Source: Polaribacter sp. NJDZ03 (GTDB lineage Bacteria; Bacteroidota; Bacteroidia; Flavobacteriales; Flavobacteriaceae). From it: 64,000 nt of DNA. How positions within the stretch are numbered: the first letter of the stretch is position 1; each line of letters starts with the position of its first letter. Where the stretch lies: NCBI RefSeq assembly GCF_019263805.1, contig NZ_CP079195.1:2963001-3027000 (forward strand). The letters run 5' to 3'. Positions 1 to 8,028 of the stretch are shown in pieces. The notes beneath the pieces are model-generated. The model did not search any database. It worked only from the letters and a program-made list of their open reading frames with translations, and was not told the origin of the DNA. The position numbers and the translations under genes were made by a program.

Positions 1-46
1 CTGGTTCATCATCTACCAATAAAATTTTAATATCACTTTTATTCAT
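1..46 (-). CDS. Response regulator, N-terminal fragment (runs off the window)
   Basis: Reading the minus strand from the ATG at 46 gives MNKSDIKILLVDDEP, then the window ends. The hydrophobic strand ILLV followed by DDE is the first beta strand and acidic pocket of a CheY-type receiver domain, so this is the start of a two-component response regulator. The output domain is outside the window, so the regulator class (LuxR, LytTR, OmpR) cannot be told. It is divergent from the secreted protein at 278. Confidence 0.8.
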   Translation of the reverse strand, partial: MNKSDIKILLVDDEP

Positions 47-277
47 ATAACTAGTTAAAGTACCGTTGAATATCAAAAATAGTAATAATTATATTAGCAA
101 GTCTATTACTTAACAATCATTTAATCTCAAACAAGTCTATTAACGTTAATGTAACATTAAAATATATTATTGATTAAAATTTAGTTTTTTTTTAATTTTA
201 TTAGTTGAATAATAAATTAAGCTATTAATAATTCAATTATATGTATTTTTACTTGAATAATCTAAAATAGTTGCAGC

Positions 278-1087
278 ATGAAAAAAAACTACATTTTTAC
301 TTTATTAATTACACTTTGTTTAACAGGTGTTTCTTTTGGTCAAGAAATGCTATTAAACGGAGGTTTAGAAAATTGGGATGATGATACGTCTCCAACAAGT
401 TGGACAAAAGCAGAGAGTTTAACCAAAATAACAACAGAAATACATGGTGGTTCTTTTTCAGCGGTTAGAAATGGTGAATCTGGGACTAAAGATTTAGGAC
501 AAACAATTACAGGAATTGTTCCTGGTGAAAGCTATACAGTAAGTTTTTGGTATAAAGTTACTGCCGGAGATGATAAGGATGCAAGAATTTGGTGTACTTG
601 GAAAAATGGTTCAACTACAGTTTATCATGCAGGAGATGGAAATAATCGTTCTGCTGATATTTTAAGAGGGCCAGAAGATGGTTATTTAGATAATAATGGT
701 GGTGTTTGGACAAAACACGAAGTTATCGTTACTGCTCCTGCAGGTGTAGATCGTTTTTATTACGAGGTAAGATCTTATTCAAACTCTGTTACTTATTGGG
801 ATGATTTATCATTTATTAAAAATACAACAGCATCAGTAAAAAATAATGCTATAGAAGGTTTTGCAACATACCCAAACCCAATTACAGATAAAAATTTTAC
901 GATTTCTAGTAATAGTTCAAATACTAAACAAGTAGCTATTTTTAGTGTTATTGGTAAAAAAGTGTTTTCTACTTCTTTTACAGGTTTAAAGAAAAACTTA
1001 GATGTTTCTACAGTAAACTCTGGAATCTACATTTTAAAAGTTACAGAAGATGGTAAAACAGCTACTAAAAAATTAGTGATTAGATAA
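278..1087 (+). CDS. Secreted protein with carbohydrate-binding-like domain and T9SS sorting domain
   Basis: 269 residues. An N-terminal signal peptide (residues 1-21, ending SFGQ) precedes a region of about 150 residues that looks like a jelly-roll carbohydrate-binding module: it begins LLNGGLENWDD, as in CBM-like modules of T9SS cargo, and is rich in aromatic and Gly/Ser residues. Residues from about 190 form a type A T9SS C-terminal sorting domain (YPNPI, SGIYILKV, then a KKLVIR end). It is therefore probably exported through the Por/Sprt machinery and anchored or released at the cell surface. No catalytic domain is visible, so it may be an adhesin or binding protein. It is monocistronic, with its own terminator. 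Confidence 0.8.
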   Translation: MKKNYIFTLLITLCLTGVSFGQEMLLNGGLENWDDDTSPTSWTKAESLTKITTEIHGGSFSAVRNGESGTKDLGQTITGIVPGESYTVSFWYKVTAGDDKDARIWCTWKNGSTTVYHAGDGNNRSADILRGPEDGYLDNNGGVWTKHEVIVTAPAGVDRFYYEVRSYSNSVTYWDDLSFIKNTTASVKNNAIEGFATYPNPITDKNFTISSNSSNTKQVAIFSVIGKKVFSTSFTGLKKNLDVSTVNSGIYILKVTEDGKTATKKLVIR

Positions 1088-1110
1088 TTTCTAAACACCT
1101 CTTTATTATA

Positions 1111-1145
1111 AAAAGCTCCGAATTAAATTCGGAACTTTTTTATTT
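1111..1145 (+). terminator. Rho-independent terminator after the T9SS protein
   Basis: Hairpin with stem TCCGAAT/ATTCGGA extended by A/T pairs, followed by a T-run. It lies 24 bases after the stop of the preceding gene. Confidence 0.8.
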
Positions 1146-1182
1146 TTAGTATCTTACTAGGTGAACAAGAAAATATATTGCT

Positions 1183-1899
1183 ATGAATTTACCTTTAAAA
1201 CTTAATGATGTTCTTTTTTTAGATATTGAAACTGTGCCAGAATATGAAGATTGGGAACAGCTTGCAGAAGAAACGCAAGTACTGTACAATAAGAAAACTG
1301 AATACCAACGTAAAGAAGATGTTACGGCCGAAGAGTTTTATGAAAGAGCTGGTATTTGGGCAGAATTTGGCAAGATTGTTTGTATTTCTGTTGGGTATTT
1401 TGTTGATGTTGAAAAGAGAAAACAATTGCGTTTAACTTCTTTTTATGGTGATGATGAACATCTACTTTTAATGGAGTTTAAATCGTTACTAAACTTACAT
1501 TTTAATAAGAAAAGCAATGTTTTATGTGCACATAATGGTAAAGAATTCGATTTTCCTTTTATCGCCAGAAGAATGATTGTACATCAAATAGAATTACCAA
1601 GTAAATTAAACTTGTTTGGTAAAAAGCCTTGGGAAGTTCCGCATATAGATACACTAGAACTATGGAAATTTGGCGATTATAAACATTATACATCACTAAA
1701 ATTATTAACGTCTATTTTAGGTATTCCATCACCAAAAGATGATATTGATGGGAGTGAAGTGGCTAAAGTCTATTACAAAGAAAAAAACCTACAAAGAATT
1801 GTAACCTATTGTGAAAAGGATACCATTGCAGTGGCTCAAATTTTATTGCGTTTTAACAACCAAGAATTATTGAAAGCAGAAGATATTGTAAGTGTTTAA
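1183..1899 (+). CDS. Predicted 3'-5' exonuclease, PolB-like DEDD family
   Basis: 238 residues, cytoplasmic. The DxE metal motif is DIET at residues 14-17. The second acidic motif sits in HNGKEFDFPF (about residue 120) and the third in YCEKDTIAV (about residue 208), giving the DEDD arrangement of RNase H-like exonucleases. Length and arrangement match the stand-alone bacterial family related to the DNA polymerase B exonuclease domain (Pfam DNA_pol_B_exo2). A role in DNA repair is likely but not shown. The ATG start lies in an AT-rich leader with no Shine-Dalgarno motif, as is usual in this phylum. No partner gene is adjacent. Confidence 0.85.
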   Translation: MNLPLKLNDVLFLDIETVPEYEDWEQLAEETQVLYNKKTEYQRKEDVTAEEFYERAGIWAEFGKIVCISVGYFVDVEKRKQLRLTSFYGDDEHLLLMEFKSLLNLHFNKKSNVLCAHNGKEFDFPFIARRMIVHQIELPSKLNLFGKKPWEVPHIDTLELWKFGDYKHYTSLKLLTSILGIPSPKDDIDGSEVAKVYYKEKNLQRIVTYCEKDTIAVAQILLRFNNQELLKAEDIVSV

Positions 1900-1955
1900 T
1901 TATTTTGCCGAGATTTATAGAGAAACTCAGACGTATAAAAGAAAATAAGAAGTTT

Positions 1956-2039
1956 CTCCTGCAAGGTTTCCAAAACCTTGTAGGTGTTTTTAACTATTTT
2001 GAATTACACCTACAAGGTCAAAAAAAGACCTTGCAGGAG
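1956..2039. repeat. Nested palindromic repeat (two hairpins inside an outer stem)
   Basis: An outer 12-bp stem (1956-1967 with 2028-2039) encloses an inner 13-bp inverted repeat (1975-1987 with 2006-2018). Each half can also fold alone: CAAGGTTT/AAACCTTG at 1962-1980 and CAAGGTC/GACCTTG at 2012-2032. All arms derive from one core, CCTRCAAGGT. This looks like an interspersed palindromic element of the kind common in flavobacterial intergenic regions. It sits between two convergent genes (exonuclease and ABC-F), where it could also act as a bidirectional 3' end. Confidence 0.75.
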
Positions 2040-2081
2040 TATGAAAATTATTTTACTAGTAGATTCTTTGTGCAACAACTT

Positions 2082-3953
2082 TTAATCTTCTAATTTCATA
2101 GAAAGCTCTAACCAGCGTTCTTCTTTTTGCTCTAAATTAGCGATTGTTTCTTGTAATTCTTCAGATTTTTTAGCAATATCATCAGGCGCAATTTCTACAT
2201 TTAAAAATTCTGCTTCTATCGTTGCTTTTCTTCTTTGAAGTCTTTCAATATCTCCTTCTAAAGCCCCAAACTCTCTTTTTTCATCAAAAGTTAAGGTGTT
2301 TTTATTTGATTTTTTAACCTCTTTTTTATCTTCCTGTTTCCCTATAGGTTTTGCTACAACTTCTGTTAAAGCAGAACCATCATCGTACGCTCTAAAATCT
2401 GAGTAGTTTCCTGGAAAATTCTCTACAACACCTTCGCCTCTAAAAACAAATAATGCGTCTACAATTTTATCCATAAAATACCTGTCATGCGAAACAACTA
2501 ATAGGTTACCAGGGAAATCTAATAAGAAACTTTCTAATACATTTAGTGTTACAACATCTAAATCGTTTGTTGGCTCATCTAAGATTAAAAAGTTAGGATT
2601 CTGAATTAAAACAGCACATAAGTATAAACGTTTTTGTTCTCCTCCAGATAGTCTTTCTACAAAATCGTATTGTTTTTTCTTGTCGAATAAAAAACGCTCT
2701 AATAATTGTGATGCAGAAATTTTTCTTCCTTTAGTTAAAGGGATAAATTCTCCAAATTCTTTAACAACATCAATTACTTTTTGTCCTTCTTTTATTTCTA
2801 TACCAGCTTGTGTATAGTAACCATACTTTACAGTTTCACCTAAAATAACTTTACCAGCATCTAATTCTGCCGTTTCTGTAATAATATTTAAGAAAGAAGA
2901 TTTACCGGTTCCGTTTTTACCAATAATACCAATACGTTCTCCACGTTTAAAGACGTAATCGAAATTCTCTAAAATCTTTTTATCACCAAAAGACTTAGAA
3001 ACCTTATGAAGTTCAAGAATTTTACTTCCTAAACGTTCCATATTTATTTCTAATTGCACTTGATGATCTTGTCTACGTTGATGTGCTTTTTCTTTAATTT
3101 GATAAAAGTCATCTGTTCTAGATTTCGATTTTGTAGTTCTTGCCTTTGGTTGCTTACGCATCCATTCTAATTCTTTTTTAAATAAACTTTTAGCTTTCCC
3201 TAAATTGGTTGCTTCTAAAGCTAAACGTTCTTCTTTATTTTGTAAATAGTAAGAGTAATTACCCTTGTATTTATATATTTTACCTTCATCTAACTCTAAG
3301 ATTTCGTTACAAACACGTTCTAAGAAATAACGGTCGTGCGTAACCATAAATAAAGTGATTTTTTCTTTTGCAAAGAAAGCTTCTAACCATTCGATCATTT
3401 CTAAATCTAAATGATTTGTAGGCTCATCTAAAATTAATAAATCTGGTTTATTAATTAAAACGATTGCTAGAGATAACCGTTTTCTTTGTCCACCAGAAAG
3501 TGCACCTACTTTTAAAGTTAAATCGTCTAACTTTAATTTTGATAAAATTTGTCTGTATTGTGTTTCAAAATCCCAAGCATTGTATTGTTCCATTTGCTCA
3601 AAAGCAGTTTGGTATGCATCGGTATCGTCTAGGTTTAATAATGCTTTTTCGTATTGGTTAACAATAGAAAGAATTTTATTATCTGTAGCAAAGATGGTTT
3701 CTTCTATGGTTAAATCTGGATTAATATCATCTTTTTGAGCCAAATAAGCAATAGAAATACCTTTTCTACTAACTACTTGCCCAGAGTCTGGAACATCTAA
3801 ACCAGCTATAATATTTAAGATAGATGTTTTACCACTACCATTTTTAGCTACAAAGGCAACTTTTTGGTCTTTACTAATTCCAAAAGAGATGTCTTCAAAT
3901 AAAACGCGTTCTCCGTATGACTTAGAGATATTTTCAACAGATAAATAATTCAC
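2082..3953 (-). CDS. ABC-F family ATP-binding cassette protein
   Basis: Two ABC ATPase domains in tandem without membrane segments. Walker A motifs are GSGKTS and GTGKSS, signatures are LSGGQ and LSGGE, and Walker B motifs are ILDEPTNHLD and ILDEPTNDLD. A charged linker rich in Arg/Lys lies between the domains, and a C-terminal coiled coil (from about residue 570) follows. ABC-F proteins (Uup/EttA-like) act on ribosomes; the C-terminal coiled coil suggests the Uup branch. I place the start at the GTG at 3953 (VNYLSVENISKSYG, 623 residues) because the family begins there. An in-frame start at 3992 would add 13 residues that do not look like family sequence. Confidence 0.88.
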   Translation of the reverse strand: MNYLSVENISKSYGERVLFEDISFGISKDQKVAFVAKNGSGKTSILNIIAGLDVPDSGQVVSRKGISIAYLAQKDDINPDLTIEETIFATDNKILSIVNQYEKALLNLDDTDAYQTAFEQMEQYNAWDFETQYRQILSKLKLDDLTLKVGALSGGQRKRLSLAIVLINKPDLLILDEPTNHLDLEMIEWLEAFFAKEKITLFMVTHDRYFLERVCNEILELDEGKIYKYKGNYSYYLQNKEERLALEATNLGKAKSLFKKELEWMRKQPKARTTKSKSRTDDFYQIKEKAHQRRQDHQVQLEINMERLGSKILELHKVSKSFGDKKILENFDYVFKRGERIGIIGKNGTGKSSFLNIITETAELDAGKVILGETVKYGYYTQAGIEIKEGQKVIDVVKEFGEFIPLTKGRKISASQLLERFLFDKKKQYDFVERLSGGEQKRLYLCAVLIQNPNFLILDEPTNDLDVVTLNVLESFLLDFPGNLLVVSHDRYFMDKIVDALFVFRGEGVVENFPGNYSDFRAYDDGSALTEVVAKPIGKQEDKKEVKKSNKNTLTFDEKREFGALEGDIERLQRRKATIEAEFLNVEIAPDDIAKKSEELQETIANLEQKEERWLELSMKLED

Positions 3954-4147
3954 AGAAATAAATTTATTTTTTGCAAAGAAACAAAAAACCAAAGCGTTAA
4001 CTTAGGTTTTTGATGGCATTTAATTTTTTTAGAGGAATAAATTAAATATTTTCTAATAATAAATAAATATCTGGTAAAATAAAGCACGAGTTTATTACTT
4101 ATAATCGTAAATTTTTGTCTCTGTAAAAATGATAGTACAAAAAAAAA

Positions 4148-4176
4148 GAACCCTTAAGTTAAACTTAAGAGTTCTA
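4148..4176 (-). terminator. Terminator downstream of the T9SS gene remnant
   Basis: Stem AGAACTCTTAAG pairs with CTTAAGGGTTCT when read on the minus strand, and a run of T follows. It has no intact gene upstream, only the decayed sorting domain, so it is probably that lost gene's own terminator. Confidence 0.75.
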
Positions 4177-4180
4177 GTAG

Positions 4181-4204
4181 TTAGTTAGTTAGTTAGTTAG
4201 TTAG
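4181..4204. repeat. TTAG tetranucleotide tandem repeat (six units)
   Basis: Six exact copies of TTAG in a row, followed by a degenerate TTGA. The repeat sits between the remnant's stop codon and its terminator and is non-coding in the present sequence. Such repeats are prone to slippage. Confidence 0.9.
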
Positions 4205-4219
4205 TTGATTTTTTACTGT

Positions 4220-4348
4220 TTAGTTAATTTTTTTGGTAAAAGTTTTTCTTTTTTTTGATACTGTAGTTAAATAAATTTCTTTTTTAAAAGTATTTAGATC
4301 CACAGTATTATTTTTAAAGGTATTGTTTAACCTAATAAATTCTAATAC
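4220..4348 (-). pseudogene. Remnant of a T9SS C-terminal sorting domain
   Basis: The minus strand reads an open stretch of 42 codons ending in TAA (KNNTVDLNTFKKEIYL, then KTFTKKIN). It aligns without gaps to the C-terminus of the neighbouring protease (KNNAINISTLKKGIYL, then ETFTQKFIKQ). The invariant Gly of the GIYL motif is Glu here and the upstream PNP motif is missing. No start codon, signal peptide or body of a protein precedes it. I read it as the 3' end of a deleted T9SS cargo gene, possibly a paralogue of the protease. Confidence 0.65.
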
Positions 4349-4391
4349 AATAATAATGTAAATATATAATGAATAAAGGTACTTGTCAATA

Positions 4392-4450
4392 CCCGAAAAT
4401 GGTGAAATTTCACCTCCCTGAAAATGGTGAGATGACTCCCTGAAAATGGT
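4392..4450. repeat. Repeat array, three copies of a CCTGAAAATGGTGA-like unit
   Basis: Three units of CC(T)GAAAATGG occur at about 4392, 4417 and 4438. Between the first two lies the short inverted repeat GGTGAAATTTCACC. The block aligns, with the same spacing, to 7879-7936 on the other side of the protease gene. It could be an operator array or a recombination footprint. Confidence 0.75.
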
Positions 4451-4460
4451 TATGTAAAAT

Positions 4461-4491
4461 TTAAAACCCCAGGCTATACCTAGGGTTTTAA
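4461..4491 (-). terminator. Hairpin terminator of the subtilisin-like protease gene
   Basis: TTAAAACCC pairs with GGGTTTTAA, with an inner AGG/CCT extension, 23 bases past the protease stop codon. The T-run on the minus strand is weak (TTTTAAATTTT). Confidence 0.65.
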
Positions 4492-4513
4492 AGGATGATT
4501 GGTAATAAGTTAT

Positions 4514-7500
4514 TTATTGTTTAATAAATTTCTGAGTAAAAGTTTCTTCTTCGTCGGTTAATTTTATTAAATAAATTCCTTTTTTTAGGGTGCTAATATT
4601 TATAGCATTATTTTTAATACTCCCCGTTTTTATTATTTGACCTAATACATTTGTAATACTATAATTAGGTGATATTAAACTAAAATTAGGATTGATATTT
4701 AAAATATCTCTCGCAGGGTTTGGATAAACCATTTTATCGCCATTAAATAAACTATTGTTAGTTGTAAAACCTATGTTTTTAGTAGGCAGTGCATTAATAG
4801 CGTTTTCGGCAGCTTTATTGCCAACGATACCTTTAATAGTTACTTGGTCTATATAGATGTAATCGTTATTATTAGAGGCATCATTTTGAAACCTAAAGGC
4901 AGTATTAGTTGCAAAATTAACATCAGTATTATTTAAAGTGATTTTAGCGGTGTAGAATTTGTCATTTTCAAAATTTGTTCCACTTACCCAAGCAGCTACT
5001 GTAGTCCAAGAAGACCCATTGTAATAACGTAGCCAAAAATCTTCTCCGTTTTCCATAGAGTAAGAATAGAAATAGAATTCTACTTCAACAGAATTGTAAC
5101 TAGTTAAATTAAATGTTGGTGATGTCATTGCAGATTCGGTACCAGAATTATCTCTAATTCTAATTGAAGAATTACCTTGGTAAGAGCTAGTGCCAGTATA
5201 TCTATAGCAATCAGTTCCTCCGTCAGACCAACCGCTCCAGTCAGATTCAAAATAAGCTTCATGTAGCATTGTTGTAGATGCTGTTACTGCAGCAGCACCC
5301 GTAATGTTTACACTATAATCTTCAGTTTCTCCATAATCATAAGAATTACAAGCAGAAGGAGTTGTATTGTATTGCATAACAACACGCATTCTTGTTGGCC
5401 CTGTAATTGCAGATGTTGGCACTGTGAAAGAACCACTTATTGGTGTTGTTTCTGAAGTTGTAACAGTCCAAACAGTTTCTCCACTATCAGAAAAATCACC
5501 ATCTTTATTATAATCAATAAAAACAGCATAACCTTCATTATATGCAGTTCCTGTCCAAGTAGGAGTTATTGTAATTGTAGAAGAAGTTCCTTTAGTTAAA
5601 TTTGTAGATTGAGAAGTGTAATCTGTATATCCGCTAGGTGCTCCTCCGGTTGTATTGTTAATACTTCCTAAAACTACTTTACTAATATATTCATCATTCA
5701 CACTATTTCCGTTAGAGTTACAATAATTTAATTGAACATCTTTAGTAGTAAAATTAACAGATTGGCTATATGCTGATGTAGAATTATTTATACATTTACT
5801 TCTTACTTGTACTTCGTATGAAGTTTTTGGAGTTAAGCCTGATAAAGAAGTAGAAGTTGTAGCGGTAGTAGTGTTTGTCCAGGTAGAAGTTCCTGTTTTT
5901 CGATATCTAAAATCGTAAGAAGTACCTGTAACTGCACTCCAAGAAGCAGTTGCGGTAGAAGAATCAAAATTATCAATAGTAAGACTTGTTGGAGTTGTAG
6001 CATTACAGATAGTAGGAGTTCCTGTTAAACCAGTTACTATTAAAGAGTAATTTTGACTTCCACCAATTAAAGATCCCTTATGGGTTACTTTAATTGTATA
6101 AGTTCCTGATGCATTTGCAATATCTACTCTTTCATAAGGGTCTACGGTATTATCTCCTTTTCCATTAGTGGTAACACCCGTTAGTTTCCATGGTGTGTAT
6201 GTAGTTTCGTTTTTTGAGACTCTAATATCTAAATCATTTACTAAAACAGCTGTATTTGAATTTACTTTTGTTGTTGCTACCCCCGCTCTATCTGTCCAAG
6301 AAATTGAAGCCATTAAATCATTCACTCCGTCAGAATCTACAGTAATTTGGTATGTTTGTCCGCTTGTTAAAGTTAATTCTTCAATTTTAGATTCAGTACC
6401 GTTTTGTGTAATTGCAACCGCTGCTTTTTTAGCATTCATTAATCCCCATCCAAAAATAGCATCAGGACCATTGGCACCTGCATCATCTGCAGTATGTAAA
6501 GCAATTCCTTTTAACGTAGAAGCTTTTATAAATGAACCCCTAACATTGTTGGCGTGTTGTTGTAAAATTAATAACGTACCAGCAACGTTTGGAGATGCCA
6601 TAGAGGTTCCTGTAATACTATTGTATGCAGTATCGCTAGATTCATAAGTAGAATAAACGGCAGTTCCGTTTCCTGTAATATCTGGTTTAATACGGTAATC
6701 GTCTGTTGGTCCTTCGCTGCTAGAAGAGTTTATGGTAACAGAAAGTAAGTTTCCATTGGCATCAATATTTGCATCATTAGCATTGGCTACAACCATTCCG
6801 TTTTTAGAGGTTGCATGACCAGATAACTTATCATAAGAAGAATTTCCATTTAAAGGAGTTCCGTTTGCAGAATTATCATTTCCGTCATTTCCTGCAGCCA
6901 CAACCATTAAAAAGTTAGGAGCATTAAACATAACGTTATCCCAATCTCTAGAATCAGAAATATATCCTCCAAAATAATAATCTGGAAGTTGAGGTTGCCC
7001 TTGTTGATTTCTTGTAGCAAAACCATAAGAGTGATTTGAAACTAACATTCCGTTTGAAGCAGCACTTGTAGCTTCTGAAGTATCATTATTCCAATCATAA
7101 CCAACCGCTCTTGCTTGTGGTGCCATTCCTTTTGCTTTTGCAACTACCCCAGAAGCAATAATAGTACCTGTTACATGAGCAGAATGATAGTTTAATGTTG
7201 TTGTGCCGTCTCCAATAGAAAATCTATTTGTTCCGCCAGCTCCATCATATTCTTGATGAGAAGTTCTTGCTAAACCACCATCCCAAACATGTGCAATCAT
7301 ATTTTGCCCCATAAGATTTAGGCCTAAAGATCCGCCAGAATTTAGATGGTTTGTTCTTGTAGATTTTGCTGCAGCAACATTAAATGTTGTGTAGTAAATT
7401 GGTTTTCCGTTTACTACTTTTTGAAGTTCAAGTAATTCTCCTTTTTTGTTAATAAACCTAACATCCCATCCTTTCTTTTTTGCTATTTTAAGTGCCTTTT

Positions 7501-7690
7501 CTTTTTCAAAAGAAGACTTTTCTTTAAGTTTATTTTCTAAAGTACTTAATGTTTTTTGATTGTACTTGGCACTAATTTTTTTTAATTCAACTTGCTTTTG
7601 TGCATGCAGGTTTAAGCTGAATGCGAAAAAAACTCCTATAATAAGAAGTTTACTGAAGTAATTTGTTTTCATTGTTTTTGTAGTTTTCAA
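4514..7690 (-). CDS. Secreted S8 (subtilisin-like) serine protease with Fn3, GEVED and T9SS sorting domains
   Basis: 1058 residues. A signal peptide (to HAQ, residue 31) and a short pro-region are followed by the S8 catalytic domain with Asp137 (HVWDGG), His172 (HSAHVTG), oxyanion Asn268 (AAGND) and Ser363 (GTSMASP), so it looks active. After it come a P-domain-like region, a fibronectin type III domain (about 560-650), a GEVED domain (DYNKDGDFSDSGE, ending YGETEDYSV), a MAM/jelly-roll-like domain (about 810-960) and a type A T9SS sorting domain (YPNPARD, KKGIYLIKL). It is probably a cell-surface or released protease for marine protein degradation. The start could instead be Met7, which gives a cleaner signal peptide. 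Related repeat arrays lie on both sides. Confidence 0.9.
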   Translation of the reverse strand: MKTTKTMKTNYFSKLLIIGVFFAFSLNLHAQKQVELKKISAKYNQKTLSTLENKLKEKSSFEKEKALKIAKKKGWDVRFINKKGELLELQKVVNGKPIYYTTFNVAAAKSTRTNHLNSGGSLGLNLMGQNMIAHVWDGGLARTSHQEYDGAGGTNRFSIGDGTTTLNYHSAHVTGTIIASGVVAKAKGMAPQARAVGYDWNNDTSEATSAASNGMLVSNHSYGFATRNQQGQPQLPDYYFGGYISDSRDWDNVMFNAPNFLMVVAAGNDGNDNSANGTPLNGNSSYDKLSGHATSKNGMVVANANDANIDANGNLLSVTINSSSSEGPTDDYRIKPDITGNGTAVYSTYESSDTAYNSITGTSMASPNVAGTLLILQQHANNVRGSFIKASTLKGIALHTADDAGANGPDAIFGWGLMNAKKAAVAITQNGTESKIEELTLTSGQTYQITVDSDGVNDLMASISWTDRAGVATTKVNSNTAVLVNDLDIRVSKNETTYTPWKLTGVTTNGKGDNTVDPYERVDIANASGTYTIKVTHKGSLIGGSQNYSLIVTGLTGTPTICNATTPTSLTIDNFDSSTATASWSAVTGTSYDFRYRKTGTSTWTNTTTATTSTSLSGLTPKTSYEVQVRSKCINNSTSAYSQSVNFTTKDVQLNYCNSNGNSVNDEYISKVVLGSINNTTGGAPSGYTDYTSQSTNLTKGTSSTITITPTWTGTAYNEGYAVFIDYNKDGDFSDSGETVWTVTTSETTPISGSFTVPTSAITGPTRMRVVMQYNTTPSACNSYDYGETEDYSVNITGAAAVTASTTMLHEAYFESDWSGWSDGGTDCYRYTGTSSYQGNSSIRIRDNSGTESAMTSPTFNLTSYNSVEVEFYFYSYSMENGEDFWLRYYNGSSWTTVAAWVSGTNFENDKFYTAKITLNNTDVNFATNTAFRFQNDASNNNDYIYIDQVTIKGIVGNKAAENAINALPTKNIGFTTNNSLFNGDKMVYPNPARDILNINPNFSLISPNYSITNVLGQIIKTGSIKNNAINISTLKKGIYLIKLTDEEETFTQKFIKQ

Positions 7691-8028
7691 TTAATGATTG
7701 TTTGGGTTAATTTTATCGCCTTTTTTTTTTGAAAGTCTAAACGATAAGACTTAATAGAGATGTGTATTATTAATTTTATTTAATAATATATTACGAATAA
7801 TTTTTACTTTTGCGTGGATTAGTAAATATTTGTAAATTATTCTTTGTAAAATTATGTTTTTATTACGGATCTTGCAATCACTGAAAAAGGTGAAATTTAC
7901 CATCACTGAAAACAGTGGGATAGCTAACTGTTTTCAGTGAGAATGAGAAAGTAAAATTGAAATCTTGTTTTTTTACATCTCCTATATTAATAGTATATTG
8001 CGCTCATATTTATTGATAAAAAAAAGAT
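7691..8028. promoter_or_regulatory. Divergent intergenic region between the protease and the nucleotidyltransferase operon
   Basis: This 338-bp region must contain both promoters. On the plus strand TACTTTTG at 7805-7812 is a perfect TAnnTTTG -7 box. Transcription from it would carry the repeat array at 7879-7940 in a long 5' leader. A weaker TATATTGC lies near 7991. On the minus strand I see no perfect box for the protease gene. Confidence 0.45.
7879..7940. repeat. Repeat array with a perfect 14-bp inverted repeat
   Basis: CACTGAAAAAGGTGAAATTT is followed by TCACTGAAAACAGT (7903-7916), which is repeated in inverse at 7927-7940 with a 10-base spacer. The block is related, in the same orientation and spacing, to the array at 4392-4450 beyond the protease gene. 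The inverted repeat fits an operator for a dimeric regulator or a stable RNA hairpin. Confidence 0.75.

Larger units (their letters stand above)
3954..4513. other. Intergenic region with a decayed T9SS gene end, two minus-strand terminators and repeats
   Basis: This 560-bp gap lies between two minus-strand genes. From high to low coordinates it holds the protease terminator (4461-4491), a three-copy repeat array (4392-4450), the remnant of a T9SS sorting domain (4220-4348), a TTAG microsatellite (4181-4204) and a second terminator (4148-4176). The remaining part (3954-4147) shows only AT-rich sequence that should contain the ABC-F promoter. Confidence 0.7.

Noticed and set aside
1905..2093. 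62-codon plus-strand frame after the exonuclease
   Set aside because: It runs through the nested palindrome and starts from a non-ATG codon; no protein features.
2082..3992. Longer start of the ABC-F gene at 3992
   Set aside because: The extra 13 residues are not family-like; the GTG at 3953 begins the conserved sequence.
6168..6647. 159-codon plus-strand frame within the protease gene
   Set aside because: It is antisense to the S8 catalytic domain, whose motifs are clear on the other strand.
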